A stretch of DNA of 64,000 nucleotides. Source: an uncultured Oscillibacter sp. Its GTDB lineage: Bacteria; Bacillota; Clostridia; Oscillospirales; Oscillospiraceae. The position numbers and the translations under genes were made by a program. The stretch lies in the NCBI GenBank assembly GCA_910579435.1, contig CAJTVF010000006.1:1-64000 (forward strand), given 5' to 3'. Each line of letters starts with the position of its first letter. The stretch's first letter is position 1. Shown here piece after piece: positions 22,637 through 32,266 of the stretch. The notes beneath the pieces are model-generated. The model saw only the letters and a list, made by a program, of their open reading frames with translations, was not told the origin of the DNA and did no database searches.

Positions 22637-23122
22637 ATGAAAAAGAGAGCGGTACTGGCTTTGGCGGCGTTGCTGCTGTTGGCCGCCGGCTGCGGCGGCG
22701 GTCAGGCGGACGGGGCGGAGACGGCGGAGGTGAGCCTGACGGACCTCTATGCCGGCATGGAGGCGTCCTGCGGCTGGGGCGAGGATTACATGACCAGCGT
22801 GGAAGGGGAGCTGCTGGAGGAATATTATCCTGGCCTGAGCGGGGTCCCCGCGAAGCAATTGCTCGTCCGGGTGCCCGCTATGAGCTCCGACGTGAATGAG
22901 ATCGTGCTGTTCCAGGGCGAGGCGGAGGAGGACGCGGAACATGCCGCCGCCATCCTCCAGGCCCGCGTCGACGCCCAGGTGGAGGGAGGAGCCTGGTATC
23001 CCGAGACCCAGGCCGCCTGGGAGAAGGCCCAGGTGCTGCGCCGGGGGGCCTATGCCGCCCTCATTGCCTCGGGGGAGTTCCAGGAGAGCCTGGAGGAGCA
23101 GTTCAACCAGCAATTTTCGTGA
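22637..23122 (+). CDS. DUF4358 lipoprotein
   Basis: A 161-aa secreted lipoprotein. A lipoprotein signal peptide ends in the lipobox LAAGC (Cys near residue 19), followed by a short Gly/Ala linker. The DUF4358 domain includes LTDLYAGMEASCGW, EYYPGLSGVPAKQLLVRVPAMSSDVNEIVLFQ and the long helix AEHAAAILQARVDAQ. Family members regularly sit beside MBOAT acyltransferases in clostridia, as here. It is the first gene of a three-gene operon (12-bp gaps). The molecular role is unknown; it probably assists surface-polymer acylation at the outer membrane face. Confidence 0.82.
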   Translation: MKKRAVLALAALLLLAAGCGGGQADGAETAEVSLTDLYAGMEASCGWGEDYMTSVEGELLEEYYPGLSGVPAKQLLVRVPAMSSDVNEIVLFQGEAEEDAEHAAAILQARVDAQVEGGAWYPETQAAWEKAQVLRRGAYAALIASGEFQESLEEQFNQQFS

Positions 23123-23134
23123 GGAGAGCGTCCC

Positions 23135-24529
23135 ATGGTTTTCAGCAGCCTGACGTTTTTGTTCGGATATCTGCCGCTGACGCTGGCACTCTATTTCGTT
23201 ACGCCGCTTCGGCGGCGTAATTTTGTGCTGCTTGTAGCCAGCCTTTTTTTCTACGGCTGGGGCGAGCCGGTGTACGTGGGGATCATGTTCCTGTCCATTT
23301 TCATCGACTACACCCACGGCCTCCTGGTGGAGAAGTACCGGGAGCGGGACCGGCTGGCCCGGTGGTTCGTGGGGCAGTCGGTGGTGTTCAACCTGCTGCT
23401 GCTGGGTTTTTTCAAGTACTGGGATTTCCTGGCGGCGAACCTGTCCCTGCTTCCCGGGGCGTCCATTCCCCAGCTGGGACTGCCCCTGCCCCTGGGCATT
23501 TCCTTCTTCACCTTCCAGACCATGAGCTACACCATCGACGTCTACCGCCGGGACGCGCCGGTCCAGCGGAACATCATCGATTTTGGGGCCTATGTCACCC
23601 TGTTTCCCCAGCTTATCGCCGGGCCCATCGTGAAGTACAAGACCGTGGCGGCGGAGCTGGTTCACCGGACCGTCACGTCCCGGGACTTCGCCGAAGGGGC
23701 CTGCCGCTTCACGGCGGGCCTTGCCAAGAAGGTGCTGCTGGCCAACGCCGCCGGGGCCTTGTGGGAGAGCTGCCAGGCGTCCCAATCCGCCGGGGCCCTG
23801 ACCGTCGCCGGGGGCTGGACGGGGCTCTTCGCCTTCGGCTTTCAGATCTACTTTGATTTTTCCGGCTACTCCGACATGGCCATCGGCCTGGGGCGCATGC
23901 TGGGCTTCCGTTTTGACGAGAACTTTGACCACCCCTATCTCTCCACCTCCGTGGGGGAGTTCTGGCGGCGGTGGCACATGTCCCTGACCTCCTGGTTCCG
24001 GGAGTACCTGTATTTTCCCCTGGGGGGCAGCCGGGGCGGAAGGGCCCGGACCCTCCGGAATCTGGTGATCGTCTGGTTCTGCACCGGCTTCTGGCACGGG
24101 GCCAGCTGGAATTTCATCCTCTGGGGCTTGTACTTTGCCCTGTGGCTGATTCTGGAGCGCTTCGTCTTCAAGGACCTCCTGGCCCGGACGCCGGTCTGGG
24201 TGAAGCGGGCTTACACGCTGGCGGTGGTCTTTGTGGGCTGGGGCGTGTTCGCCATGGAGGACCTGGGGGTCTGCGGACAGTACCTGAAGGTATGCTTCGG
24301 CGGGGGGCCCCTCTGGTCCGCCCCGGATGGCTGCCGTCTCAGGAGCTGGGCCGTGATCCTGCTCCTGCTGGCCCTGGGCTCCACCACCCTGGCCCTGGAC
24401 CTGTGGAGGAAGCTCCCCCAGCGGGGGCGGAAGGTGCTGACCCCGGTGCTGATGGCCCTGGGACTGGCGCTCTCCACCGCCTATCTGGTGGACGGCAGCT
24501 ACAATCCCTTCCTGTATTTCCGGTTTTAA
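23135..24529 (+). CDS. MBOAT-family O-acyltransferase (AlgI/DltB/PatA-like)
   Basis: A 464-aa polytopic membrane enzyme with about eleven helices. MBOAT landmarks are FFKYWDFL, PLGISFFTFQTMSYTIDVYR, QLIAGPIVKY, FGFQIYFDFSGYSDMAIGLG, FWRRWHMSLTSWFREYLYFP and the catalytic histidine block FWHGASWNFILWG. The enzyme moves acyl groups (usually acetyl) across the membrane to an acceptor at the outer face. The acceptor is probably a cell-wall or capsular polysaccharide, since the next gene encodes a DHHW/AlgX-like partner. The ATG overlaps no neighbour, and GAGGAGAG precedes it. Confidence 0.92.
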   Translation: MVFSSLTFLFGYLPLTLALYFVTPLRRRNFVLLVASLFFYGWGEPVYVGIMFLSIFIDYTHGLLVEKYRERDRLARWFVGQSVVFNLLLLGFFKYWDFLAANLSLLPGASIPQLGLPLPLGISFFTFQTMSYTIDVYRRDAPVQRNIIDFGAYVTLFPQLIAGPIVKYKTVAAELVHRTVTSRDFAEGACRFTAGLAKKVLLANAAGALWESCQASQSAGALTVAGGWTGLFAFGFQIYFDFSGYSDMAIGLGRMLGFRFDENFDHPYLSTSVGEFWRRWHMSLTSWFREYLYFPLGGSRGGRARTLRNLVIVWFCTGFWHGASWNFILWGLYFALWLILERFVFKDLLARTPVWVKRAYTLAVVFVGWGVFAMEDLGVCGQYLKVCFGGGPLWSAPDGCRLRSWAVILLLLALGSTTLALDLWRKLPQRGRKVLTPVLMALGLALSTAYLVDGSYNPFLYFRF

Positions 24530-24541
24530 GGAGGCGGCGGA

Positions 24542-25681
24542 ATGACAACGAGATACAGCCGGTTTCTCGCGGCCTTCTTCTGCGTGTTCCTGGGGGGACT
24601 GCTGGCGTGGCACGTCCTTCTGCCGGACCGGGACCGCTCCGACGTGGAGAACCGAACCTTGGCCCAGTTCCCGGAATTCTCCTGGGAGGACCTGAAGGAC
24701 GGCAGCTTTACGGAGGGCGTGGAGGCGTATTTCGCGGACCAGTTTCCCCTCCGGGACCAATGGACGGGCCTCAAGGCCCGGACGGAGCAAGCCCTGGGCA
24801 AGCGGGAGTTCAACGGGGTCTATCTCTGCGGCGACGCCCTGATCGCCAAGGTGGAGCCGCCCAAGGACGGCCTGGAGGAGAAGAACCTGAGCTACGTTTC
24901 CCGCCTGGCGGAATCGGCGGAGGTCCCGGTGTACCTGGGCCTGATTCCCTCGGCGGCGGAAATCTGGCGGGACCGCCTGCCCAAGGGGGCAGAGAGCTGG
25001 GACCAGGCGGCGTTCATCGCCCGGGCGGCGGAGCTGGAGGGCGTGGAGTTTGTCGATTTCCTGACGGCCCTCCGGGACCATGCCGGGGAGAGGACCTGGG
25101 AGGGGATTTTCTACCGCACGGACCACCACTGGACCACCCTGGGGGCCTATTACGGCTATGCCGCCCTGATGGAGGCCCTGGGCCGGGGGGAAGAGGTCCC
25201 GGAGCCGGAGGCGGTGAAGGCGCGGGACCTCCCGGTTTCCAATGGGTTCCAGGGAACCCTGTATTCCCAGTCCGGCATTCACTGGCTGGAGCCGGACAGC
25301 ATCGAGTTCTGGGTGGAGGAAAGCGGCCTGACGGTCACCTCCTGGCGGGACGGCACGCCGAAGGAGGCGGGGCTGTATGACTGGGACTATTTGGGGAAGA
25401 AGGATAAATACTCCGCCTTCCTGGGGGGCAACCAGCCGCTTTGTGTCATTAAAAACCCGGAAGGGGAGGGAAAGCTGCTGCTGATCCGGGATTCCTACGC
25501 GGATTCCCTGGCTCCCTTCCTGGCCCTGCGCTTTGAGGAGGTCCACCTGCTGGACCCCCGGTACTATCGGTACTCCGCCTCGAAATACGCGGCGGAAAAC
25601 GGCATGGACGCCATCGCGGTGGTCTACAGCGTGCCCAACTTCATCACGGACCGGAACCTGGTCCTGCTGACGCAGTCATGA
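24542..25681 (+). CDS. DHHW-family protein (AlgJ/AlgX-like SGNH acetyltransferase partner)
   Basis: A 379-aa protein with an N-terminal signal-anchor (about 6-24) and an extracytoplasmic SGNH-like domain. FPEFSWEDLKDGSFTEGVEAYFADQFPLRD is the typical N-terminal block. The name-giving DHHW motif is in FYRTDHHWTTLGAYYGY near residue 195, and LLIRDSYADSLAPFLA carries the nucleophile-like RDSYA serine. It is expected to take acyl groups from the MBOAT protein and transfer them to the polymer. GGAGGCGGA precedes the ATG. It is the last gene of the operon and is followed by a terminator. Confidence 0.85.
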   Translation: MTTRYSRFLAAFFCVFLGGLLAWHVLLPDRDRSDVENRTLAQFPEFSWEDLKDGSFTEGVEAYFADQFPLRDQWTGLKARTEQALGKREFNGVYLCGDALIAKVEPPKDGLEEKNLSYVSRLAESAEVPVYLGLIPSAAEIWRDRLPKGAESWDQAAFIARAAELEGVEFVDFLTALRDHAGERTWEGIFYRTDHHWTTLGAYYGYAALMEALGRGEEVPEPEAVKARDLPVSNGFQGTLYSQSGIHWLEPDSIEFWVEESGLTVTSWRDGTPKEAGLYDWDYLGKKDKYSAFLGGNQPLCVIKNPEGEGKLLLIRDSYADSLAPFLALRFEEVHLLDPRYYRYSASKYAAENGMDAIAVVYSVPNFITDRNLVLLTQS

Positions 25682-25684
25682 ATT

Positions 25685-25718
25685 GCCCGCCGAAAGTCGT
25701 TTCGGCGGGCTTGCTTTT
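25685..25718 (+). terminator. Terminator of the MBOAT operon
   Basis: GCCCGCCGAAA pairs with TTTCGGCGGGC around GTCG, followed by TTGCTTTT. Its T-rich tail is reused as the -35 of the fumarase promoter. Confidence 0.85.
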
Positions 25719-25739
25719 GCCCGCCTCTGCGGTTATAAT
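25711..25739 (+). promoter_or_regulatory. Promoter of fumC
   Basis: TTGCTT (25711-25716), a 17-bp spacer and TATAAT (25734-25739). It begins inside the tail of the preceding terminator. Confidence 0.7.
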
Positions 25740-25770
25740 AAACGCCATAAAAATGAAAAGGGGAAGCGCT

Positions 25771-27135
<1,365 letters not shown>

Positions 27136-27660
27136 GCAGGGAACCCAAGGTTTTGCCCTGCCCAGGTCCTTGTTTTAAGGCGTCCTGCCGGCAGAAGGCA
27201 GTCTCTGGGGGAATGGCCTGACCAGGGGGTCAGGCCCCACAAGGAAAGTGCATGCTCCTACTCGGGAATCAGCATTTCGGGGTGTTGTACCAGTAGGAGG
27301 GCAGTCCCTGGGAACATGTCAGGCCCACAGCGCAGCACCGCATCAGCGGCAGCGGAAAGAGGAGAAAGTCCATTCAGTAAGCACCAAAACCCCCGCCCCA
27401 GGAAATGGCCTGACCAAGGGGTCAGACCCCACAAGTATCCACCCTTAAAAAACCAGTCTCACTTTGCGGGATGTTCTACTGATAGAAGGTCAAATTACTT
27501 CTTTTTCTCTTTTGGACCGAGCACGGCCCGTTTTCTCTTTTTCTTCTGGAAGAAAAAGAAAAATGGGGGGTGCATTGCACCAGCCATCATCATGGCTGAA
27601 TTCCCCCCCTCCGAAAGGAGCCCCTTTTGTACAAACAGTAAAATTTATCATACTACCGAA
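27136..27660. repeat. Structured, internally repeated intergenic region between fumC and his
   Basis: There is no gene in about 520 bp. A unit built on a hairpin occurs twice: GGCCTGACC-AGGG-GGTCAGGCC at 27216-27237 and GGCCTGACCAAGGGGTCAGA at 27407-27426. Each is followed by CCCCACAAG, and about 40-50 bp later by a related TTTCGGGGTGTTGTACC / TTGCGGGATGTTCTACT segment. A third partial copy starts near 27298 (GCAGTCCCTGGGAACATGTC). CTCCTACT pairs with AGTAGGAG across 27256-27299. Nearer the operon are a TTTTTCTTC/GAAGAAAAA hairpin (27537-27560) and a GGGGGG...CCCCCC stem enclosing two hairpins (27565-27608). The his promoter lies downstream of all this, so it is not the his leader. Confidence 0.6.
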
Positions 27661-27667
27661 CTAACGC

Positions 27668-27696
27668 TTTACTACGATAAAAAATCAGAGTATACT
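27668..27696 (+). promoter_or_regulatory. Promoter of the histidine operon
   Basis: TTTACT (27668-27673), a 17-bp spacer and TATACT (27691-27696). The leader to the first ATG is only about 35 nt, so no T-box or attenuator precedes the first gene. Confidence 0.7.
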
Positions 27697-27738
27697 AAGG
27701 TCCATCACCGGGGCGCCTGCCCCATAAGGAGGAACCCC

Positions 27739-29310
27739 ATGGAATTGGATTTAAATATTCTGCGCCCCCAGGAGCACCTGTCCCTCCGGCTCCGCATGCT
27801 GTACGAGCAGGCGGGCTTCCGGCAATACCGCATGGGGCGCTTTGAGGAGTACGGCCTCTACCAGCAGAACCGCCGCTTCTTAACCAGCGACCAGGTAATC
27901 ACCTTCACGGACCTGGACGGGCGGCTGCTGGCGCTGAAGCCGGACGTGACCCTCTCCATCGCCAAGAACGCCCAGGTGGAGGAGGGCGGCTGCGGGCGCT
28001 TCTACTATTTCGAGAACGTCTACCGCCCCAGCCAGGAGAGCCACACCTTCCAGGAAATCAGCCAGATGGGCCTGGAGTGCATTGGCGAGGTGGACGACGG
28101 AATCACCGCCCAGGCGGTGCTTCTAGCCGGGCGGAGCCTGGCCCTGACGGGCCGGGACTTCGTGCTGGAGGCCAGCCACATGGGCTTTGTGGCGGGCCTT
28201 CTGGACGCGGTGGGCACGCCGGAGAGCGCCCGGCCCCGGCTGCTCCGCTGCATCCGGGACCGCAATCTCCACGAGCTGAGGGCCGCAGCGGCGGAGGCGG
28301 GGCTGTCCAGGCAGGGCACGGACGCCCTCTGCCGCCTGGACGCCCTGGCGGGGGACTGGGAAACGGTGCTGGCCCAGGCGGAGCCTATCGCCCTCAACGC
28401 CGCCATGGGCGGGGCCCTGGCGGAGCTGCGGACCCTGTGCGAGGCCCTGGAGGCCCAGGGCCAGAGCCTGCGGCTGGACCTGTCCCTGGTGAACGACATG
28501 GAGTATTACAACGGCCTGGTACTGCAGGGCTATGTGGCGGGCCTGCCCCGGGCGGTGCTCAAGGGCGGGCGGTACGACCCCCTGGCGGAGCAGTTCCGCC
28601 CCGGGGCCCGGGCCGTGGGCTTCGCGTTGTACCTGGACGAGCTGGACCGCCTGAGTGACGCCGTTCCCGAGGCGGAGGAGAAGACCATGCTGAACGTGGC
28701 CCTGCCCAAGGGCCGCCTGGGGGACAAGGTGTATAACCTCCTGGCCGGCGTGGGCTACGGCTGTCCGGAGGATTACAACGAGAGCCGGAAGCTGGTGGTG
28801 GAGAACCCCGCCGCCGGCATCCGCTATTTCCTGGTGAAGCCCAGCGACGTGGCCATTTATGTGGAGCACGGCGCGGCGGATATCGGCATCGTGGGCAAGG
28901 ATATTCTGGAGGAGTCCGGCGCCGACGTGTACGAGCTGCTGGACACGGGCCTGGGGAAGTGCCGCATGTGCGTGGCGGGGCCCGAGGACTTCGCCGACGA
29001 CCCGGGCCGGACGCTCCGGGTGGCCACGAAGTTCGTGAACATTGCGAAAGCCTACTACGCCGCCCAGGGCCGGGATATCGACATTATCAAGCTGAACGGC
29101 TCCATTGAGCTGGCCCCGCTTCTGGGGCTCTCCGACGTGATTGTGGACATTGTGGAGACGGGGACCACCCTGCGGGAGAACCATTTGAAGGTGCTGGCGG
29201 AGTTTATGCCCATCTCCGCCCGGTTTGTTGCCAACCGGGCCGGCTTCCAGTTTAAGCGCCGGGAAATCGAGACCCTGCTGGGCAGGCTGACGGAGGTGAC
29301 GGGGGCATGA
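27739..29310 (+). CDS. hisZG: HisZ-HisG fusion: ATP phosphoribosyltransferase, regulatory and catalytic domains
   Basis: A 523-aa fusion of two normally separate proteins. Residues 1 to about 312 are HisZ, a histidyl-tRNA-synthetase paralogue (LRPQEHLSLRLRMLYEQAGF, FTDLDGRLLALKPDVTLSIA, YFENVYRPSQ, QEISQMGLECIGE, SLVNDMEYYNGLVLQGY, LKGGRYDPLAEQF). From residue 317 comes short-form HisG (LNVALPKGRLGDKVY, DVAIYVEHGAADIGIVGKDI, DIIKLNGSIELAPLLGLSD, DIVETGTTLRENHL). Short HisG needs HisZ for activity and feedback inhibition by histidine. Here ProRS-like linker residues (EAEEKTM) join them with no stop. It catalyses step 1, ATP plus PRPP to PR-ATP. The start is the ATG at 27739 after AAGGAGG; the open frame upstream is intergenic. 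Confidence 0.9.
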   Translation: MELDLNILRPQEHLSLRLRMLYEQAGFRQYRMGRFEEYGLYQQNRRFLTSDQVITFTDLDGRLLALKPDVTLSIAKNAQVEEGGCGRFYYFENVYRPSQESHTFQEISQMGLECIGEVDDGITAQAVLLAGRSLALTGRDFVLEASHMGFVAGLLDAVGTPESARPRLLRCIRDRNLHELRAAAAEAGLSRQGTDALCRLDALAGDWETVLAQAEPIALNAAMGGALAELRTLCEALEAQGQSLRLDLSLVNDMEYYNGLVLQGYVAGLPRAVLKGGRYDPLAEQFRPGARAVGFALYLDELDRLSDAVPEAEEKTMLNVALPKGRLGDKVYNLLAGVGYGCPEDYNESRKLVVENPAAGIRYFLVKPSDVAIYVEHGAADIGIVGKDILEESGADVYELLDTGLGKCRMCVAGPEDFADDPGRTLRVATKFVNIAKAYYAAQGRDIDIIKLNGSIELAPLLGLSDVIVDIVETGTTLRENHLKVLAEFMPISARFVANRAGFQFKRREIETLLGRLTEVTGA

Positions 29311-30587
29311 TGCGGATTTTGGAGTTTGACAGCCTCTCGCCGGAGGAGTTCCTGAACCGGGACATCCAGGCGGAGGAGGACGTCTCCGCCGCCGTGGACG
29401 AGATTATCCGGGAGGTCCGGGCGCGGGGCGACGCCGCCCTCCGGGACTACACCCGCCGCTTCGACGGCGCGGAGCCGGGGGACCTGTGGGTGAGCGCGGC
29501 GGAGTTCGACGCCGCCAGGGAAGCGGTAGCCCCGTATTTTCTGGAGACCCTGCGGGAGGCGGCGGAGAACATCCGGCGCTTCCATGAGCGGCAGAAGCAC
29601 AACGGCTTTCTCCTGGCGGACCGCCCCGGCATGGTCATGGGCCAGCGGTGGACGCCCATTGAAAAGGTGGGCATCTGCGTGCCCCGGAGCCCGGAGGCGT
29701 TCCCTTCCACCATTTTGATGAACGCCATTCCGGCGCAGATCGCCGGAGTGCGGGATATTGTCCTGGTAACGCCTCCCCGAAAGGATGGCAGCGTCAGCCC
29801 GGAAGCCCTGATGGCGGCGGAGCTGGCAGAGGTAACGGACGTGTTCAAGATTGGCGGGGCCCAGGCCGTGGCGGCCCTGGCCTACGGCACGGAGACGGTG
29901 CCCCGGGTGGATAAGATCGTGGGTCCCGGCGGGGTCTTTGTGGCCACCGCCAAGCGGAAGGTCTTCGGCCAGGCGGCCATCGACATGATCGCCGGGCCCA
30001 GTGAAATTTTAGTCCTGGCGGACGGAAAGTCGAACCCCGAGTGGGTGGCGGCGGACCTCCTCAGCCAGGCGGAGCACGACCCGCTGTCCTCCGCCGTGCT
30101 GGTGACGGACAGCCGGGAATTGGCGGAGGCCGTCCGGGCGGCGGTGGAGGCCCAGCTGGAGGCCCTGCCCCGGAGGGAGACCGCCCGGAAATCCATCGAG
30201 GACAACGGGAAGATCATCGTCACGGACAGTCTGGAAAAAGCGGTGGAGGCGGTGAACCGCATTGCCCCGGAGCACCTGGAGCTCTGCGTGGACGACCCCT
30301 TCGCCCTGCTGCCCCGCGTCAAAAACGCCGGGAGCGTCTTCCTGGGCAGGTTTACCCCGGAGGCCCTGGGGGACTACTTCGCGGGACCCAACCACACCCT
30401 GCCTACCTCCGGCACCGCCCGGTTTTCCAGCCCCTTGGGCGTGGACGACTTTATGAAGCGATCCAGCTTCCTGTGCTATGACCAGGCGGCGCTGAACGCC
30501 TGCGCGGACCGCATCGCGGACTTTGCCCGGCGGGAGGGGCTGGAGGGACACGCCCGGTCGGCCCTGAGCCGGAAAGAATCTGAATGA
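29307..30587 (+). CDS. hisD: Histidinol dehydrogenase
   Basis: A 426-aa Zn-dependent NAD enzyme for the last two oxidations (histidinol to histidine). Motifs: YTRRFDGAEP near the N-terminus, KVGICVPRSPEAFPSTILMN, FKIGGAQAVAALAYGTETVPRVDKIVGPGG, DMIAGPSEILVLAD, LLSQAEHDPLSSAVLVT (Zn/catalytic Glu-His) and GPNHTLPTSGTARFSSPLGV. The start overlaps the hisZG stop (ATGA). A second ATG follows at once and could be used instead. It is the second gene of the operon. Confidence 0.95.
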   Translation: MMRILEFDSLSPEEFLNRDIQAEEDVSAAVDEIIREVRARGDAALRDYTRRFDGAEPGDLWVSAAEFDAAREAVAPYFLETLREAAENIRRFHERQKHNGFLLADRPGMVMGQRWTPIEKVGICVPRSPEAFPSTILMNAIPAQIAGVRDIVLVTPPRKDGSVSPEALMAAELAEVTDVFKIGGAQAVAALAYGTETVPRVDKIVGPGGVFVATAKRKVFGQAAIDMIAGPSEILVLADGKSNPEWVAADLLSQAEHDPLSSAVLVTDSRELAEAVRAAVEAQLEALPRRETARKSIEDNGKIIVTDSLEKAVEAVNRIAPEHLELCVDDPFALLPRVKNAGSVFLGRFTPEALGDYFAGPNHTLPTSGTARFSSPLGVDDFMKRSSFLCYDQAALNACADRIADFARREGLEGHARSALSRKESE

Positions 30588-30600
30588 AAGCGGTGGTTAT

Positions 30601-31665
30601 ATGAGCCGGTTTTTATCCCCGGAGGCCCGTCGCCTGGCCCCCTACACCCCCGGCGAGCAGCCCCGGGACCAGCAATACATTAAATTGAACACCAACGAAA
30701 GCCCCTTCCCGCCCTCGCCGAAGGTGCTGGAGGCCGTCTCCCGGGCGGAGGCGGAAAAGCTCTATCTCTACTCCGACCCCGCCTGCGCCGCTCTGAACGC
30801 CGCCATTGCCAAACGGTACGGCCTGGCCCCGGAGAACGTGATTTCCGGCAACGGCTCCGACGAGATTCTGGCCTTTGCCTTCCGGGCCTTCTGCGGGGAG
30901 GGGAAGGGCGCGGCCTTTGCGGACATTACATATGGCTTCTACGAAGCCCAGGCGGCCCTGTTCGGCCTGAAGGCCCGGCGGGTCCCCCTGCGGGAGGACT
31001 TCTCCCTGAACGTGGAGGACTATCTGGACTTTCCCGGCACTGTGGTCATCGCCAATCCCAACGCCCCCACGGGCATGACGGTTTCCGTCTCGGAGATCCG
31101 GCGGCTGCTGGAAAAGGACCGGGACCGGGTGGTCGTTGTGGACGAGGCGTATGTGGACTTCGGTGCGGAGAGCTGCGTCCCCCTGGTCCGGGAGTATGAC
31201 AATCTCCTGGTGACGCAGACCATGTCCAAGAGCCGCTCCTTGGCGGGGGGGCGCGTCGGCTTCGCCCTGGGCTCTGCGGAGCTGATCGCGGACCTGAACC
31301 GGGTGAAGTACAGCTTCAACCCCTATAACGTCAACCGCCTCTCCCTGCTGGCGGGGGCCGCCGCCGTGGAGGATGAGGAGTACTTCCAGTCCTGCTGCCG
31401 GGCCGTGCGGGACAACCGGGCCTGGACCACGGAGGCGCTGGAGGCCCGGGGCTTTCGGGTCCTGCCCTCCTCCGCCAATTTCATTTTCGCCCAATCGGGC
31501 CGCCTGCCCGGCGGGGAGCTGTACCGGAAATTAAAGGAGGCCGGCATTCTGGTCCGCTGGTTCGACAGGGACCGGATTCGGGACTTCTGCCGGATTACCA
31601 TTGGTTCCAGGGAGCAGATGGAGGCGCTGATCGAGCAGATCGGCCGGCTGCTGAGCGAGCTGTAA
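30601..31665 (+). CDS. hisC: Histidinol-phosphate aminotransferase
   Basis: A 354-aa PLP enzyme (fold type I) converting imidazole-acetol phosphate plus glutamate to L-histidinol phosphate. Features are IKLNTNESPFPPSPKVLEA, ISGNGSDEILAFAFRAF, NPNAPTGMTVSV, the aspartate in VVVVDEAYVDFG, and the Schiff-base lysine in TQTMSKSRSLAGGRVGFALG near residue 214. Length matches the family. It starts 13 bp after hisD with a weak GGTGG site, consistent with translational coupling. Confidence 0.94.
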   Translation: MSRFLSPEARRLAPYTPGEQPRDQQYIKLNTNESPFPPSPKVLEAVSRAEAEKLYLYSDPACAALNAAIAKRYGLAPENVISGNGSDEILAFAFRAFCGEGKGAAFADITYGFYEAQAALFGLKARRVPLREDFSLNVEDYLDFPGTVVIANPNAPTGMTVSVSEIRRLLEKDRDRVVVVDEAYVDFGAESCVPLVREYDNLLVTQTMSKSRSLAGGRVGFALGSAELIADLNRVKYSFNPYNVNRLSLLAGAAAVEDEEYFQSCCRAVRDNRAWTTEALEARGFRVLPSSANFIFAQSGRLPGGELYRKLKEAGILVRWFDRDRIRDFCRITIGSREQMEALIEQIGRLLSEL

Positions 31666-31678
31666 GGAGGGAAACGCC

Positions 31679-32266
31679 ATGCGCACCGCGAGCATTCAAC
31701 GGAACACCCGGGAGACCCAAATCAAGCTCTCCCTGAATCTGGACGGAACCGGAAGGGCGGAGGTTTCCACCGGCTGCGGCTTTCTGGACCACATGCTGGA
31801 GCTCTTCGCCCGGCACGGGGACTTCGACCTCTCCGTGACCTGCCACGGGGACACCCAGGTGGATTACCACCACTCCGTGGAGGATATTGGCATCTGCCTG
31901 GGCAAGGCCTTTCAGGAGGCCCTGGGGGACAAGCGGGGGCTGGTCCGCTACGGGCAGTTCCTGCTGCCCATGGACGAGACGCTGGTCCTGTGCGCCGTGG
32001 ACCTCTCGGGCCGGGATTATTTAGGCTGGGCGGTGGACCTGCCCGCCGCCAAGGCGGGGGACTTCGACACGGAGCTGGCGAAGGAATTCTGGCTGGGCTT
32101 CGTGCGGAACTGCCCCGGGTCCCTCCATATCCGCCAGATGGCGGGGGAGAACACCCACCACATTCTGGAGGCGGTCTTCAAGGGCGCGGGCCGGGCGCTG
32201 AAGGAGGCGGCGTCCTTGGACCCCAAGCATTTGAACGAGGTCCCCAGCACGAAAGGGGTGCTGTGA
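31679..32266 (+). CDS. hisB: Imidazoleglycerol-phosphate dehydratase
   Basis: A 195-aa Mn-dependent monofunctional IGPD. The metal-binding histidine motifs are GFLDHMLELFARHGDFDL and DYHHSVEDIGICLGKAF in the first half, repeated as HIRQMAGENTHHILEAVFK in the second, the usual pseudo-duplicated fold. It removes water from imidazole glycerol phosphate. The phosphatase domain found in proteobacterial HisB is absent and is replaced by the PHP enzyme at the end of the operon. GGAGGG precedes the ATG. Confidence 0.95.
   Translation: MRTASIQRNTRETQIKLSLNLDGTGRAEVSTGCGFLDHMLELFARHGDFDLSVTCHGDTQVDYHHSVEDIGICLGKAFQEALGDKRGLVRYGQFLLPMDETLVLCAVDLSGRDYLGWAVDLPAAKAGDFDTELAKEFWLGFVRNCPGSLHIRQMAGENTHHILEAVFKGAGRALKEAASLDPKHLNEVPSTKGVL

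Noticed and set aside
22427..25546. A 1039-codon open frame on the minus strand across the lipoprotein-MBOAT-DHHW genes
   Set aside because: It lies antisense to three well-recognised genes, is Gly/Gln/Pro-rich without domain motifs, and results from high GC at third positions of the real genes.
27316..27738. 141-codon N-terminal extension of HisZG
   Set aside because: It runs through the intergenic repeats and the promoter, and ATG 27739 has AAGGAGG directly upstream at the family start.
27136..27738. T-box or histidine attenuator before the his operon
   Set aside because: No T-box AGGGTGGNACCGCG sequence and no His-rich leader peptide; the promoter lies only about 35 nt before the first ATG.
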